This document shows, one piece after another, positions 21,641-36,121 of a stretch of DNA of 64,000 bases. Position numbers and translations under genes: made by a program. The notes under the pieces are model-generated. The model had not been told where the DNA came from, searched no databases, and saw nothing but the letters and a program-made list of their open reading frames with translations. The DNA lies in the NCBI GenBank assembly GCA_022113835.1, contig JAILWY010000009.1, positions 2,517,501-2,581,500 on the forward strand, written 5' to 3'. Every line of letters starts with the position of its first letter. The stretch's first letter is position 1. Origin of the DNA: Atopsyche davidsoni (taxonomy: Eukaryota > Arthropoda > Insecta > Trichoptera > Hydrobiosidae).

Positions 21641-24290
21641 ATTGTAAGTTAAGTGAACACAAGTTTATCGATGCATTTTGAGTGCTTGTTAAATTTATCA
21701 AATCATAAACCAGACGCAGTATCAACATTTAAAATATGGCGAGAAACTTTTATACATAGCACAGGTGCTAAAGTCGTACATTTTTATATTTAAATTAGCA
21801 AACTAAGTTAATAATATTAGCCCTTAGAAGATTCCGGCGTTTTTTTCGATTAACTAGAAGACAGGTGCTTCAATCGCTTTTTTGTATGTTGCAAACTAAA
21901 CAAGGAAATTATTTTGTTAATTTTAAGTGTCTTTGGTAATTCGCTGATAAAATTAACTTCTTTATGCAGGTGAGCCCAGGTGATGCTGTACAAAGCTACA
22001 TGATTAATGTGCGATCGGTTTTTTTCTATTGAAAAACCCAGCGGTCTCGAGAACGTCTTCTGAAAGTTTGCGAAATTCTCTTTGTGAAAAGAGTCATGTG
22101 GTTATACGATGTCTTGCAAAGGATACGAGGCAATAAACTGCATGATCTAATTCTTGCGAGATGCAAATGGGGTTACGGCGCTCTCTCGTGATGTCAGACA
22201 ACTATTATATGAATAGAGAAATAGCACGATTGTGACAAAGAATTTGAATGTCCAAATAATTTGCAACAAAAGCGCTGTGCTTGTTTGGGCGTGAATAACT
22301 ATAACGAATTTAAAAAATATTTGAATAGTGATTAAAATGAATAAAAATATACTCATGATGTTTATAGGCACATTAAACCATTCGTCTGCTCACAGGAAGT
22401 ACATTGCATATTCTGAAAAAAATATTAATTGTGTTCTAGCAAACAGAAGAAAAAAAAATTCGTATTTTTAAAATAATTTTTTTTTTAATTTATTTAGTAT
22501 ACTTTACATTCATTGCAATAAAATCTGTTTTGAAATTTATTGATTTGACGATCGACAATTACCCAAATGCACTTCAATAATCTACGATTCCTCCTTACTC
22601 CACATTATTCGTTGTTTTGAATGCAGCTATATTTTTGTTGATTAATTTTATTGGTAGGTTTAGCATAATTCTAAAAAGCAAAATTTATCAAATACCCCAC
22701 CAGTTATTTAACGTGATATTTTTTTTTATCGAGTAATATTTGATTTTTAATCCAGAACATTTCGTAGTCATCAAAAGACATGCATAATTTTTAACAGTAT
22801 GGTTTAGGTCAAAATTAAAAATAACACTAAAAATAAATAATTGGAAATAATTCATCAAAAACTAAAACGCTTAGCAGCAAAATAACACCATGACTCAAAA
22901 AAAACCTTAAGCGCATTAATTTTTTGACAAAAAACATCAAAACTACCAATAAATCCTAAAAAATGTTTGACATTTCCTGAGAAGCTCGCCTTGAATCTAT
23001 CGTGATCTATTAAACGTTAAGATCACCGGTTCTTTTTTAAATACATAATGCTAAAAACCAAGGCCTGCCTTTGAAAAAAAAAACACCAGTTATTTATACC
23101 AATTTCCTGCAATAAATTTAACAAACTTAATATAATATATGCACATTAAAATACAAATGCAAATTAACTGTTGTAGTAAAATCTAACCGTTTTTAATTGT
23201 CGGTGTTCCGTATACACTGAAAACGACTGCAGTCTACTCCCAAGGCCGATGCACCATTCAGGTGCAGCAGGTACATGCACCAGCCCAACAGGTTCTCTAC
23301 TTTGTCCGATAAAGCCTCAATCCACATATCAAGTGTCGAATACACGAATGAAACGTGTATTTTAAGCATTAATTAATTAATGGAATTGAAATATCAACGG
23401 GAAATAATTATATAACTTTCTTAATCTAACAACATTGACAGCACTAGATTCGCAAGGAAATTCAATTTATGCTCTGCACAAGGCCAGGGTAGTAATAAAT
23501 TATACCCGAAAGAGTAGACAGCATCTGTGGTAAACGTTTTTTTTAATTGGTTCCCATAACTTTTTTATTAGTTAACATGAGAATAAATCATTCAATAGTA
23601 ATCAAATTATTTTGAATATCATTTCTAATAAATAAAGTAAACGTATCTGAAAATTTAATGATGCTTGTTAGACGGCTGAACATTATTAATTTACTATAGA
23701 TAAAAGCCTAAATATATATATTATAATATTATTAAAATGTTTATTTTGAGTAACGTCTACCTGTGCTTGTAAGATAGTGTTATCAACATTGTATTAGAAA
23801 GTATGGAAACGTACACATTTAAAAAAATAATGTATATTTAATGTGTAATATAATATCTAAAACGCATAAACGGAATATCACAGCTACTATTAATTTTTTT
23901 AAGGCAATTTTATTTAATGTTTTTGTTAAATGAATGTTGAAATATTGCCAAATCTACATTCGATGCCAGTCGAGTTTTTTGATTGCCCGGCGAATGCATC
24001 GAAGGCTTCCTCCGGTTTATCGCACATTGCCAGATATAAGGTCATTCTGAGAACGAGCCTTCACACCCCCTGGCAATCTCGTCCACCTCGAAGAGCTTTG
24101 TCCTCGGTGCTGACAAACTTGAAATCTCTTTCGTAAATATTTGCAAAACTTGCGAGGGTTGCAACCGAAAAGAGTAGATTTTTTATTCAATAAATACCCA
24201 AAATATCACTGTAGAAGAAAACATCGCTTCAATAGTTATTTTACAAAACAAGCATTATCAAATATAAAATGAATAATATAAACACTTTCC
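21641..24290. other. AT-rich stretch with one GC-richer island
   Basis: No gene supported. 23950-24130 is markedly richer in GC than its flanks and has a 68-aa open frame on plus and a broken coding-like reading on minus (FKFVSTEDKALRGG, interrupted by a stop). It is probably a decayed mobile-element or gene fragment. Confidence 0.35.
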
Positions 24291-24602
24291 TCATTCTGTT
24301 GCTTGTGCATGGCTGCCATTCAAAGAATCGGTAATGGAGTAGTGGATTTTGAATGATTGCGGAGGGATGTGCTCTGGAAGTACCTGCTATTGTTTCTGTA
24401 GCTTGCTGCAGGAGTATCAGATCTAAACGCCAGAGCTTTGTAAGGAAAGGATTGCAGCAGCAATACGCCTATTTTTCCTTTCAATATAAAACTGCGGTGT
24501 AGACGGACCCACTAAGAAACCATGAACACTGGCTCACCATGATTATATGCTCAGTGAAATGGTCGCCAACCTCCCATGAAGAAAGGCACTTAATGAAGAA
24601 TA
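24291..24602. repeat. Dispersed repeat family A, second long copy
   Basis: Aligns along its length to 17253-17589, with deletions after GGCTGCCATTC and within the GGAAGTA...GGTATTG block. Near its end it keeps GGTCGCCAACCTCC, as in the 15.2-kb copy. Confidence 0.7.
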
Positions 24603-25080
24603 TATTTTTTTCTGGCGTACGCGCTTCATGAAATTACCGCGACACAAGTGTCAACCGATGATTAATTCGCAGCAACAAATCGATTTTATTATATAACTAG
24701 AAATGTAGCCCGTCGCAGAATGACGTATTCGATGAACGATGCAATAGTGTTTGAACATATGTTTGAACTCGAAAGACGCTGCTCACGTTTTCCTTCAAAT
24801 TCACTGCTTGACGTTTCTGTCACATTTCGTGTCACAGACAACGCGTCACTTTCCCTGACTGTTCTTTATTTGAAAAATTCTAAATTTGAAATTCTCGCGG
24901 TGAACAACAGAATCCTGTAATTCATACACATTGAAACTCGCTAAAGCATATTTTATAGTTTTATTCAATTAGTTTAGGAATTAAAATATTATGCTATCGT
25001 CTTGAAATTCAGCATATAACTGCGGAAAAACTTACCAAAGCGTTGTATCTTTTAAGATATTCTATAGAGAAGCAAAAAAT

Positions 25081-25101
25081 GAAACATACACACACACACA
25101 A
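25081..25101. repeat. (CA)n microsatellite
   Basis: Short run of alternating CA following GAAACATA, interrupted at its end by ATGG. Confidence 0.8.
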
Positions 25102-25149
25102 TGGATATTATTATTATAGATACCTATTAGACTTTAATGTGTTTCCGTT

Positions 25150-25400
25150 AAGTGGGAGCAGGGCTTAATGCTGCAGGTGCGGCCCTGCATTCCTGGTGGT
25201 CCTTCAAGGTGGAAAGGCTCTTTTCCTTCGGCAGCGCAGCCGCCAAAACAAACATGGCGCTCTGCATTTACTTATCTTTAAAAGGCCGCGTTTACTTTAC
25301 GGTTATCGACGCCCGACCGCAACATGGCCGGAGCCATCTCAAGCAATCAAAAGACTGGAGTTACAAAAGTGTAAATCCATTACTGCAAATTAACCACACA
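25150..25400. other. GC-rich island of unknown nature
   Basis: A 250-bp block with clearly higher GC than the surrounding DNA. Both strands have open frames (87 aa plus; a 36-aa ATG-initiated frame on minus starting MFVLAAALPKEK). There are no convincing splice sites and no recognised domain. It could be a decayed exon, a repeat fragment or a non-coding RNA start. Confidence 0.3.
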
Positions 25401-25689
25401 TCGATGACGCAGTAGCTGGTTTTTTTTGTTCTTATTTGGAGCCACTGAAATGTTTTGTAACAATATATTTCAGGTGAAAGAAATATAGCATTTATGAATC
25501 CATGATTCATAGTTGTCACAACCAAGCTTCGGATAATGTAATAAATTAATGTTATTAATACAAAATAATATTTAATCTAAAAACATGATAATGGAGTCAA
25601 CAAGTAAACACGTTTCCAACAAAATATGATTTTGTGTATTTAATCAGAGCATTACTTCCGTACTGGCAATTATTTAGTGATTCTAGAAA

Positions 25690-25810
25690 CGCCGCATTTC
25701 TGGGTGTTATGACGCATTTTTCTTTATGTTTCCGACGTTTCGGTCCCGGTATTGGACCGAGGCCGGTACCGGATGGCCCCAGGACCGGAACCGAAGCGTC
25801 GAAAATTTCA
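25690..25810. repeat. Dispersed repeat (TTTCCGACGTTTCGGTCCC type), copy 1
   Basis: ATGTTTCCGACGTTTCGGTCCCGGTA here is matched on the opposite strand at 47760-47797 (ATGTTTCCGAAGTTTCGGTCCCAGTA). The GGTCCGGTACCGG-like stretch after it is palindromic. Lepidopteran genomes carry many such copies. Confidence 0.55.
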
Positions 25811-25910
25811 TGAAATAAACGCAACATGACAAGCAGCATTCCTGAAAGTAACGGCGGCCAACAATAACATTTTACAATAATACCACTGCGACAAGCTCTT
25901 CGAGTCAAGC

Positions 25911-27539
25911 TCTACGCGGTCTCAAAACTCATGGTTTACAAATTATAATGAAAATAATACTTCGTAGAAACTAAGCCTCTCTTTTTAGTAGATACCATGA
26001 CTTTTGAGGCGTGACGCGGCTGTGTATTAGAGAAGGGGTTGCGGGACCGGATGTTGGTCGGATAGGATGAAATCATTATTAGGTTGTATTAACTGAACCG
26101 TAAAAGAGTAATTATTAATCCGACATGGCTATAGTGCAATATGGACTCCGGAAATTATGCTAAATTGCTTACCACGTGATTATTAACAAGTCAATTTGTA
26201 TTCCTGTTTTGCCCCTGGCGTATGAAAATAATTAATTACAAGTCATAGCAAATAGTTGCACACATATTTACATCTTATTACAATTACAAATACGGATATA
26301 ATAAATTTTATAAATAATATAATGTCTGTCAAACCAAAAAATCCAAAAGGGGTTTACACAAAACAAAGGTTTTAACCGCAAATCATGACATTAAGTTTCT
26401 TCACCCCTTTCCTTATTCAGCTTTCTCCCTCTCACTCAACCCTGGACGTGTTTTTGTTAAAAATAGCATCTGTGCCCTCTTTACAATCACAAGGATATTG
26501 TTAAAAGGGATACAATAAAATCAGTGTCGCAAAAACCACTTTTGTGGAAATTAATTAATAAATGTTGAATGAGTTTTTTTTTTTTTTTAAAAAAACCAAA
26601 TGTTTTTTTTTAAATTTTAATTAAAGTGTTTAAATCACAAACACTATAAAATTTACATTAGAATTAACATAAAAGTCCACACCAAATAATTAAAATTACT
26701 TTCGGCATATGTGGAAGTCAAAATATTATACTTTATATAGATAAGATGGTGGGTGGCTAATTTTGTTACGAAACTAAGAAATATATTTTTTTTGGCTGGG
26801 CTAAAAACTATTTTATTGTTTTCATTTTCAGACCAAGGGCAGCAGTCGGTGCTAAAAATTAGTTTTTTTTTTTAACTTTCAATGACCGCCAGCATATTGT
26901 ATAATTTGAATGCATTTATAGATTCACAAATGACAGAAACCATAAATCTCTCAATTGTGCAAGTTTTTATATGGATGGTATATCGATTAGAAGGTCTTCT
27001 GCAATTATCGAAGGTTTCATATGCTGGTAGTATTTCAAAAATATTTTTAATTATCGTTTAACTCCCAGCCTATACACCATGTCTTGAAATAAATAATACT
27101 ATCTTATATTCTCTGATTATCATATATTGAAAAAAAGTCGCATTACTTTTTTTGTAAACGATACCAAATACTGAATATTTTTATAATAATTAAAAAGCAA
27201 AGATATCAATGTGTGGTATTACAGACAACGGGCAATATGAATATCAATTTATTTAAGGAGTGTAAATGTATGCAATATATGTAGGTAGTCACTTTATTAG
27301 TGACGCCATCTCATAACACGTCCTTTTGCAGACAAAAAAATAAATTATTATTACACATAATAATTAATTGTCTAAATGCACAGCAATATAACTTTTAGAA
27401 GATGTAAGCCATTTAGCTAATTAGTACACGTGATCGCGTAGCCTGTGTGCTCAGCAAACTGTGAACACGTGTTTCCACAGCAAAGTAACCTTAGGCAACG
27501 GAAAGTCCTTTGTTAATCCGATAATTTATTGAATTAATA
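25911..27539. other. AT-rich, nothing recognised
   Basis: Contains long A/T homopolymer runs (26573-26612, 26866-26874) and no coding or RNA signal that I can support. Confidence 0.5.
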
Positions 27540-27725
27540 TTGCAGCAATATGTGAGTGGACCCGCGACAATACGCATCCGGCGGCCGCCAACTTCCACGG
27601 CAAACACTCCACCCGGACTCGAATCATTGTTCCAAGGATCAGGCCTGCATATCTCACACCTCAGCCGAGGTTTTGCCGCACAACCCGAAGCCCGGCTTGG
27701 GCTACTAGAACCTACAGCCCTGTAA
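27540..27725 (+). other. Exon-like island, possible terminal exon
   Basis: An acceptor-like AATATTGCAG (to 27545) is followed in phase by an open frame of about 59 codons to a TAA at 27723-27725. It is rich in Pro, Arg and Ser and far more GC-rich than its flanks. It ends 8 bp before a pogo MITE. No domain is recognised and no partner exon was identified, so it may equally be a repeat fragment. Confidence 0.3.
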
Positions 27726-27733
27726 TTAGAATA

Positions 27734-28146
27734 CAGTAATACCCCGTTTTACGCGACCCCGTTATGCGCGGTTTCACTATAATGCGAATTTCAAATTTCG
27801 CGTAAAAATGCCTCGCATTACGTGAATTTCTTATTTTAAGAATGTGTATGAGCATAATGTAATCATTGACTTCTCTTAACAATTAAAAACAGCGTTGGGT
27901 GTTATGAACGTATTTTACAAGAACGTAAAAGAAACGCTACCCAAAAGACAATAGATGTATTTTTCAGTAAAAATAACATGTAATACTGCATAAAGTGTTT
28001 TTAGGATAAAAGTGATTGATTCAAATGATTCGTATTTTTTTGTATTAAGTTTTGACTATGTTTAATCGTAAGTCCCGATATACGCGAATTTCACTTAACG
28101 CGATTTTATCCGGAACGTATCCCTCACCTAAAGCGGGATATTACTG
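27734..28146. mobile_element. pogo/Tc1-type MITE
   Basis: Ends are CAGTAATACCCCGTTTTACGC and, inverted, CAGTAATATCCCGCTTTAGG, flanked on both sides by TA (27732-27733 and 28147-28148). The TA duplication and CAGTAAT-type termini rich in CG near the ends (TACGCG, TTAACGCG) are characteristic of pogo/Tigger-like non-autonomous elements. 413 bp, no transposase. Confidence 0.85.
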
Positions 28147-31100
28147 TATTCACTTTTGCATGAATTTAATTGATTTATACTAAAACAAAATAATTTAATT
28201 TCAACTGTTATTTGGAAAAAGTTATTATCACAATTGATTTGAAATAATTTCTCATTTACTTCATATAAGCACTGAGCTTTCAGACGATCAATATAAATAG
28301 TTTAATTTATAATACTAGACGACAATAATTGAGAATTTATTACTATTAAATCGACAATTCAAATAGCTCATAATTTTTCCTTTTCGACAGAAATCATCGG
28401 CAGCTTATTGATAGATATTTTTTTATTGATTTTTTATTCGTCGGGCTTTCCGGTCGCTTCAGTGTGGTCAAGGAAAGTGCGGAAAAGGAAAAATGACCTT
28501 TCATTAAAATAATTACAATGATTTTGGAATACTAAATAATTGCCAGACAAACATAAAATAACCGATTTACGACTCAAAAACATCATTCACCGCATAATTA
28601 TTGACTGAAATTTTCTTTATTTAATAATTTATTCATTTTAACAAAATATAAAATATATTTTAATTTTAAGTGTTAATAAATAATCGGTATTCGTATGATT
28701 GTACGATTTAGAAATCGACAAACACAGTAGATACAAGCGTTAGTAAATAAACCTAGATTAAAGAAAAAGGTATATTTTGACCTTTTCCGGTGTGAATTCC
28801 TTGATTCGTCATCATGATTTATTTAATAGCATAATATATAAATGCTGGTTTTTACGTTATTTAAATTCACAAACCTGTTTTGTACCTTCAGAAGATCATT
28901 TCAGTCATAAAATTACCATTTCCAAAAGATTATTTCTTTTAGAAAACCTACAAAACCTTGAATACGATTCTGGACACAGCGCCTCCTCCATCTTGAAAAA
29001 TAATACCAATTTAAAACTTGTTTGTCTGCTTTATTATCACAAGAACGCTGTGTCGTGTTGCGAGAAATACACAAATCCCCGAAACGAAATCTTATTAACT
29101 GTTAAACATATTTGACTTTTAGGAAATAACTTTAACAGTTGACATTGACAAAATGCTATTATAAACCACACCATGTGAAACTTGCTGTAAGCAAAAGGGC
29201 CCTACGCATCCAAAGATTTATTGCTTTCCAAATCAGCTCTCTAGCCATAAAAGTAAGATATATAATTTATTAATAATAAATAATTTCGAAAATTTCTTAA
29301 ACCCACACCAGATAACTGTGAAATACAAAATAACTATCATTTTCTATTAAAAAACCATAATTAAAAAAATATGCTAATGAAACAAAAATTTGTTTAATTT
29401 AAAGCAAAAATTCCACGCAACGTCAGTAAAAAAATATAGTTATTAAATTTATACAAGAATTTTATATTATTTACTGTATTTATTTGGAGATCTCTACGAA
29501 TACCGGAACGTTAAAATTTTGTTCTTCAGTAAAGGCAGACCAGTCAAAGGAAACGTTTGTGGCTTTGAAACCTGATCATATTTTTTTGGATTACAAAATA
29601 GTCAATAAATGGTTTATCGCACTTCAGCAAAAGGTACAATATTAATAAAAATATATACAGTATAATCGATAATGTTGAATTGGTTAATTTTTTTGGTTAA
29701 ATAGCTGTTTTTTTTAATATTCGTTTAATATTTATTTATGAACAACGCACTACTTTCTTGAGTTCACCCGGAGTACAAGGTGACTCTTGAAACTCATACA
29801 AGATATACAGCATGGATCTTTTTACACTCAGTCTAGTTTTTTTTTTATTAATTACAAATAATAAGCTAATTACTTAGAGGTATGCATTTTACAATAATAT
29901 GAAAAAGTTTTTTTATGAACACAGATGTGTTGATTTTTAATATACGGTGTTAAAATACTTTATATTCTGTCTATGCAACTAGATTTTTTTATTTATTTTT
30001 TTAAAGTAATGTAGGTGTCAACCTACGTGATAAATTTAAAAAAATCAATCAATCAAATTACTATTAATATATTTAATGAATAAAGGCTGTAATAGCCTTG
30101 AGTCTTTCCAAGTAAACAGGCACTGCGTAATGTCGTATTAAATTATGGGGTAATATTGGGGTATTTGTTTTATTTTTCACCAAATCATGTTTAACACTCT
30201 GAGCTGGTACTTTTTACATTTTTTTTAAATAACAGAATTAAGATAGGCAATAAAAATTATTGCCAAAATATGTCTGATAATGTCCAAGTTCGGTAAAACT
30301 TAAATTTATTGTAATCAAAATATATTTATTTTATAAAACTTCAATTTTTAGTCAAAAGAACTACCAGTTTAGATTTATTTTCCCCTTTCAACATAGATGT
30401 ATTATACGCATACAATGTGTCTTTTAAATCAACAGATTTAATCGTTCACATCAAACATGTTTCAATCACTGACCGGTGATTCAAAATAAGGCAAACAACC
30501 GCGTCATAAATAAAATTTCGAAAGCTGAAGTTTGTGACGCGCCTTCCTTGGGGTCAATGCAAAGCAATAAAAATGAAAATGTGTGGGCCTGACCTTCCCG
30601 GCCGGACTCACAGTGCATCAGACCCACTGCACCGCAGGACTTGGGGAAAGCCCGACATATCGAAAACTTCCTAGCAATTACCCTACATTATCAAGAAAAC
30701 GAGGTCATCGATGGACAAGGCATCTGGTTTTTAAACTGCTGAAATCATATAACTTTTGCCAAGTCTTTAAAAACATTTTTTCTTGACTGTTATTTGTCAC
30801 GTAACAACTAAGTAATTGTGGCTTAAACAGCGTTATGCTACTATTTATTTACAGGGAATTAACAGGGAAGAATTTAAAAAGGTATTATTAGTTTAAATAT
30901 ATATAATACACGCATCAAAGTATGGGTTTAAGGAGAGTAATGTGCGTTAACCAATGCTGCGTGTTATCGAGAGTTCCGCTTCGCGTTCAGTTCTTCCTGT
31001 GTTGTTTCAAAATGCGGTTAGATTCCGCCTGAAAACAAGAACAGGACAGAAGGAACACGAAGATTATTATAGAATAATGTTTTTAATAAATTACTAAGGA

Positions 31101-32276
31101 GTTACATTATACCCTTACTGACTACGGTGGGATATATTCATAAAAATATCAATGGCAGAAGATATCGCAGATAAGTCATAAATACTTTCACCAAAACTGA
31201 AAACTTATTGTTAGTGTCTTATAAATATATTTGGTATATCATATAATCAGACATGAAAATAAATTATTCACCATGATAGTAAATTGCTCATGCCTAATTT
31301 TGAGACATTGTGTGATTGTTTGAGTAGACAATTGGCATTTGCAAAAAAAAAGTTTTATTTACACGTGATGGCCGCCATAATCTTAATTATTTTTAAACTT
31401 TTTCATCTGAGTCTTGTTTCGCTCGCATCCTCGGTCATGGACATTAGCAATTTTTATTGGTTTACAGCTCGTCTATGTTTATTATTGACTCGCTAAAATA
31501 TTTCAACTGTTGTAAATTGATGCTTCGATAGCCTTGAATTTTGATTGGAAATAATAGATTTTGTTAATGGTAGATTCGAGTGTAGCTATTTATTTTGAAC
31601 GGCGTAGTAAATTATATGATAATTTCAGGTTGTTAATAATGATTTTAATAATTTTATATCCGCGTTATATAAGTATACAATTAAAAAACTGATTATCATA
31701 AAATCATCTTTGATACACTGTCAACAAATACAGGTACGAATATTACCTTGAATTTCAATACTGGTACTTACAATAACAAGTACAATTGCATCGTTATTGT
31801 TATTTACAGCCACATTGAGTTTATTTATGTCAAATAATATAAGTTTAGGCGTTTTTTTATCTCTCAATTAAAGAGCATGAAGGGTTTGAAAATGATTTTT
31901 TCAACAGATAAGTGTTAAATATGATTTCCTCCACGTGTTTATAATTTATTTAAATAAATACTTTAAACACGTTTCCTATTTACTCTCATTGTTGTGTGTA
32001 ATTTTTTTTCTATATTAAGCTTACATTATATAGACATTAAAAATGTACAAACATAATCATAAAATAACTCTATAAGCCCTTGCAATGGCGTGCAGAGGCT
32101 TATATAATGTACGCAACAAGTAAACAACCTTACTTCGTTGACACAATTTATTTCAGTCATTCGTGTATTTTTCTTTGATATTAAAAATCATTTTTTAATA
32201 TGTTTTGAATATAATTTGAAGCCTTACCCTAGTGAAAAGTATTTTTACTCATTTTATTTTGTTCCTGCTACTTGTT
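28147..32276. other. AT-rich gene-poor stretch
   Basis: Longest open frame is 112 aa (28777-29115), with ordinary AT-rich codons and no domain. A GC-richer patch at 30570-30720 (ACCTTCCCGGCCGGACTCAC) may be a repeat. Nothing else is supportable. Confidence 0.45.
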
Positions 32277-32320
32277 AATCCTGTTCTTCGCAAGCATACT
32301 TGCTTGCGAAGAACAGGATT
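32277..32320. repeat. Perfect 20-bp-arm palindrome
   Basis: Arm AATCCTGTTCTTCGCAAGCA (32277-32296), 4-nt spacer TACT, then its exact reverse complement at 32301-32320. No mismatch. No surrounding transposon ends were found. Confidence 0.95.
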
Positions 32321-35300
32321 GTATTCCGTGACCTCCCTATTCGTCTGGTACATTGCTCTTTACAAAATAGACTATAAATTACCATAAACTTGAGCATCTG
32401 TTTTAAAACTATTCATTTTAAAATCGCAAATATATTATAATATAACAAGAAATTTGATATGACTTTAAGATGTAGACAAAGGGTAAATTGTGGCGAAAAT
32501 TCATAAATAATACTGTAAAACTGGGAGTCATGTTTGAAATTTATCATAAATAATTTATTTTTTATTTTTAAAAGGAATTTTTATTTACTTTAAAAAGGAT
32601 TTCATTTAAAACTGAAATACATCTTAATCTGTATCGTATAAATATTTTATTTATTGATGCACAGTAAAATAATGCACAAAAGCTTTTGATTTTACATTTA
32701 CCTTTAAAATCTCAATATGTCACCGATAGTCCCAAATAATATATATAATGCTTTTTACAAAGCCGGTTTTATCTAATACAGGTCAAGTTGTATTAAAATA
32801 AGCCGTTAGCAAGTTCAATGCTCTTATTATTAAATATCTTTTATTTTCCTTATAACGATAATAGAAACTGTAAATATTGATTTAACTAGCAAGAGTTACA
32901 GAAGAATTCTTTTTTGGTATTTAACATAGTTGAACAAAATAAAATATTTAATATCATCTTACCAATTTATCCTTGCGGAGAATGGTTTTTCTCAGAAATT
33001 TCAGTTCTTCGTTGGAATCCAGACATCACACACTGACCAGAATAATCTGCACTAATTTACTGTAGATGGTCATCTTGAGTTAATGAAAATTTTTTGCAAC
33101 TCGCAATTATTCACTAGAAAACTCACACGATAAATTTCTCATACGATATAGATTTAAATTATTTGCGTCCAATTTTTATAGAATGCTGCTACCAAGTGAA
33201 CAATAGGCAGAAGGAGCTCTACGATTGTTTAATATACAATAGACATCGAGTCATAGCATTAAAAGACCTCAACGAATTACACGTGTTGCCTCGTCGGCGA
33301 TCCGACGGGTACTGAGTGATGCCGAGGACTGGGTCCGACGCAATGGCTACTGAGAAAAATGAAACATGGATACAGATCAAATATTTTCAATAATAAAAGT
33401 CAAATATATCAAATTCACATAACATTCTTAAGTACATAAAAAAAACAAACATTTACGATAATGAAGCAATGTTTAAAAAAATATATGCGTGTATTATATA
33501 TTTACGTCGGGTCAATGTTTTAAAATTTAGAGATGATTTTTATCACAAGTAGCAGATAAAATGCTGATGGTAATTATTTTGATAATTACCGTGATAATAA
33601 ATATTTTTCAGGTTAAATGTATTAAAATTTTCATTGTCTAGTAGAGCCCATAAAAAAATAACCTACAATGCGCGGTCAAGCCTCAAACCTCTTAAATCTT
33701 ACCTACATTATTTGTATTTTATCTTTGATTTTACATATCTTATTATAAAATGATAAATTTGATATGTTATGAAACAAGCCGTTGAATAAATAGTTATACT
33801 GAGTACGTGAGCATTATTTTTTGTGTACTGAAAAATGCAATAGTATTATTAATTGTTTCGTGCGAAATTGAATCAAGCGGGAATTTTTTGTTGTTATATT
33901 GGAAATCCCCTCTCGGTATATAAGAAATTCTGAGTCAATGGACGTTCAACTTACAGAGCCAACAAAAAACATAATAACTTTTATATTTTTAATTTGCAAA
34001 TCTTAATAAGCTTAGCCTTAGGTAGGTCCGAGTGTATGGCGGTTTCCCAGAAATATGTTTTTTTCAATGTATGGTTATGAATTTACATTGTAAAATCAAT
34101 GCTCGCCAGCGGTCAATATAGCTTATTAAACATGACTATATGTTAACTATATATTTTACAAATTTAACTTTGTACTTTATGGAATTTTGACTGTCAAAAT
34201 TCTTATTGTGTAAGTGTATATCCTATTTTCTTATACTTAATAAAAATTTAATGACATTAAAACATTCTTAAAATTATTAAAGTATGAAATACAGAATTTA
34301 GTGGCATTAGTCTTCGCAAATATTTTTTTCGATTTTAAACGTTAAAAAAATATTATCCATGATTTTTATATTTGTTATATACCATAAGACAAAAAATAAT
34401 TTTATCAATAAATATCTTCATTGCTTATTAATTTTTGAATACTACTTACTGTATTATTGATAAGCAAGTTGCATTAGTAATTAATTAAAATTTTGTTTAG
34501 CCAAAATTGAGCATTTTAAATATGTTGAAATTTATGGAAAAAAAAACTGTTCGTTGAAATTTGGAAACTTATTTTAAAAAAGTTGTTTTTTTTACTTGTA
34601 TAATAAAAGTTTGTATATAAACTGCACAGCCACTGAAACAAGACTTTATTAATTATAGCTTTGTATAAATTATTCCACGATATGATAAATTACCACTCAA
34701 AAGCGATTAGAAAATTATGCCTTCAATGATAACTTCTAATAGATAAAACTCAAAATGAGCCGCAATATTTTTTCATGTCAAGTAAATATTTTAGAATAGA
34801 CCGACTTCCCTGACTTAATCCGGTTTCTGGCGCGCAGGCATTGCTGACAACTTCCTCTCTCTTCCACTGAAATATGTCGTAAAATTGCATCCGAATGAAT
34901 AATTTTGTCGTTGTAGCACTCCCATATATAAAGCCGAGTATATGTTATAAACAAATTGACGTTTTCGTGGGAAATCTCAAAAGATGTCAGAATTTCTAAG
35001 ACGCATTATTTATCGTAGGGCTTGGTTTTTACACGCCCACATTTTTCATACTTTCATTTTATTCATAACTGATGTTATTTATATTTCGTTTGAAAGGTTA
35101 TACATATAAAGCTTTGCGCTTCAAGTAAGAAGTAAGTTTTTTGATTAAGCATCCCTTGTTTTATATTAATCAATAAATAATATGTTTAAATGTCATGAGA
35201 AGTTATCATAATAAAACATCTTATTTGTCGACAAGTGTTGTCCAAATGCGTAAGTCAACTCAAAGATCGTGATTCGTTTCTAGTATTTCGCATTAATTTT

Positions 35301-36120
35301 AACTAAATTAAAGTCAATATAAATGTTGAGCTAGTTGTTATAATACTTTATTTAATAACCTGCGCATACTACTTGTTTTATTTTATTATATTAATGAAAA
35401 AAATAACTTGTGTTTATTCGTTCTTATCGTGGTATATTACTTTGTATAAATATACACCTATTCCTGTTAAAGCCAATGTTTTTAAATACACTTCAATGAC
35501 TATTTGCAGAAACTATATCTAAGAAATATGTATATCTGACGGAAATACTATTCAGTCAGAAAGATCAATATTGATAAAACGTGAAGACACGTTGTCGCTG
35601 TTTATCTGTTTCGTCCCACATTCACAAGTGTACCAGGAAAAACATTTCAAATAAAAAGCTAACTTTCGCTCAAAAATATAACACGACACACTTTGGTTCA
35701 AACCATTCTCGTAGATGCTATAAATATACTTAAAATTTATTTACAAAAAGACCAAAACATGCCTTTAGTATTCATGATTTATATATACAAAAAAATATTT
35801 TTCCAACGTACAAATATATAATGATAAATGAGATATACTTTTTTTATACCTCCATTTCGACTCAATCAATAGTAACTCTTGCATTCAGATAATATTATTT
35901 CAAACATAATTAATTATTTGTTGGATACAATTTGGGGTCACCTGTGTGGAAAATAAAAAAGCAGACTTTGGCAATGATCATTGTGCGGCGCGTCATTTAT
36001 TCAGATTACTCGGCACATCCGAGCGCAAAAAACTAACAACATACTTTACTTTACTTTTATAATGACTATAATAAGCTCATTTTTATCACTGCCAGCTTTG
36101 TAACCACAGAAAATATTAGT
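32321..36120. other. AT-rich gene-poor stretch
   Basis: No long ORFs, splice-flanked islands or RNA genes supported. A small GC-richer patch at 33285-33350 (GTCGGCGATCCGACGGGTACTGAG) looks like a repeat fragment. Confidence 0.45.
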
Positions 36121-36121
36121 A

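Noticed and set aside
32277..32320. microRNA precursor
   Set aside because: A perfect 20-bp stem with a 4-nt loop is too short and too regular for a Dicer/Drosha hairpin.
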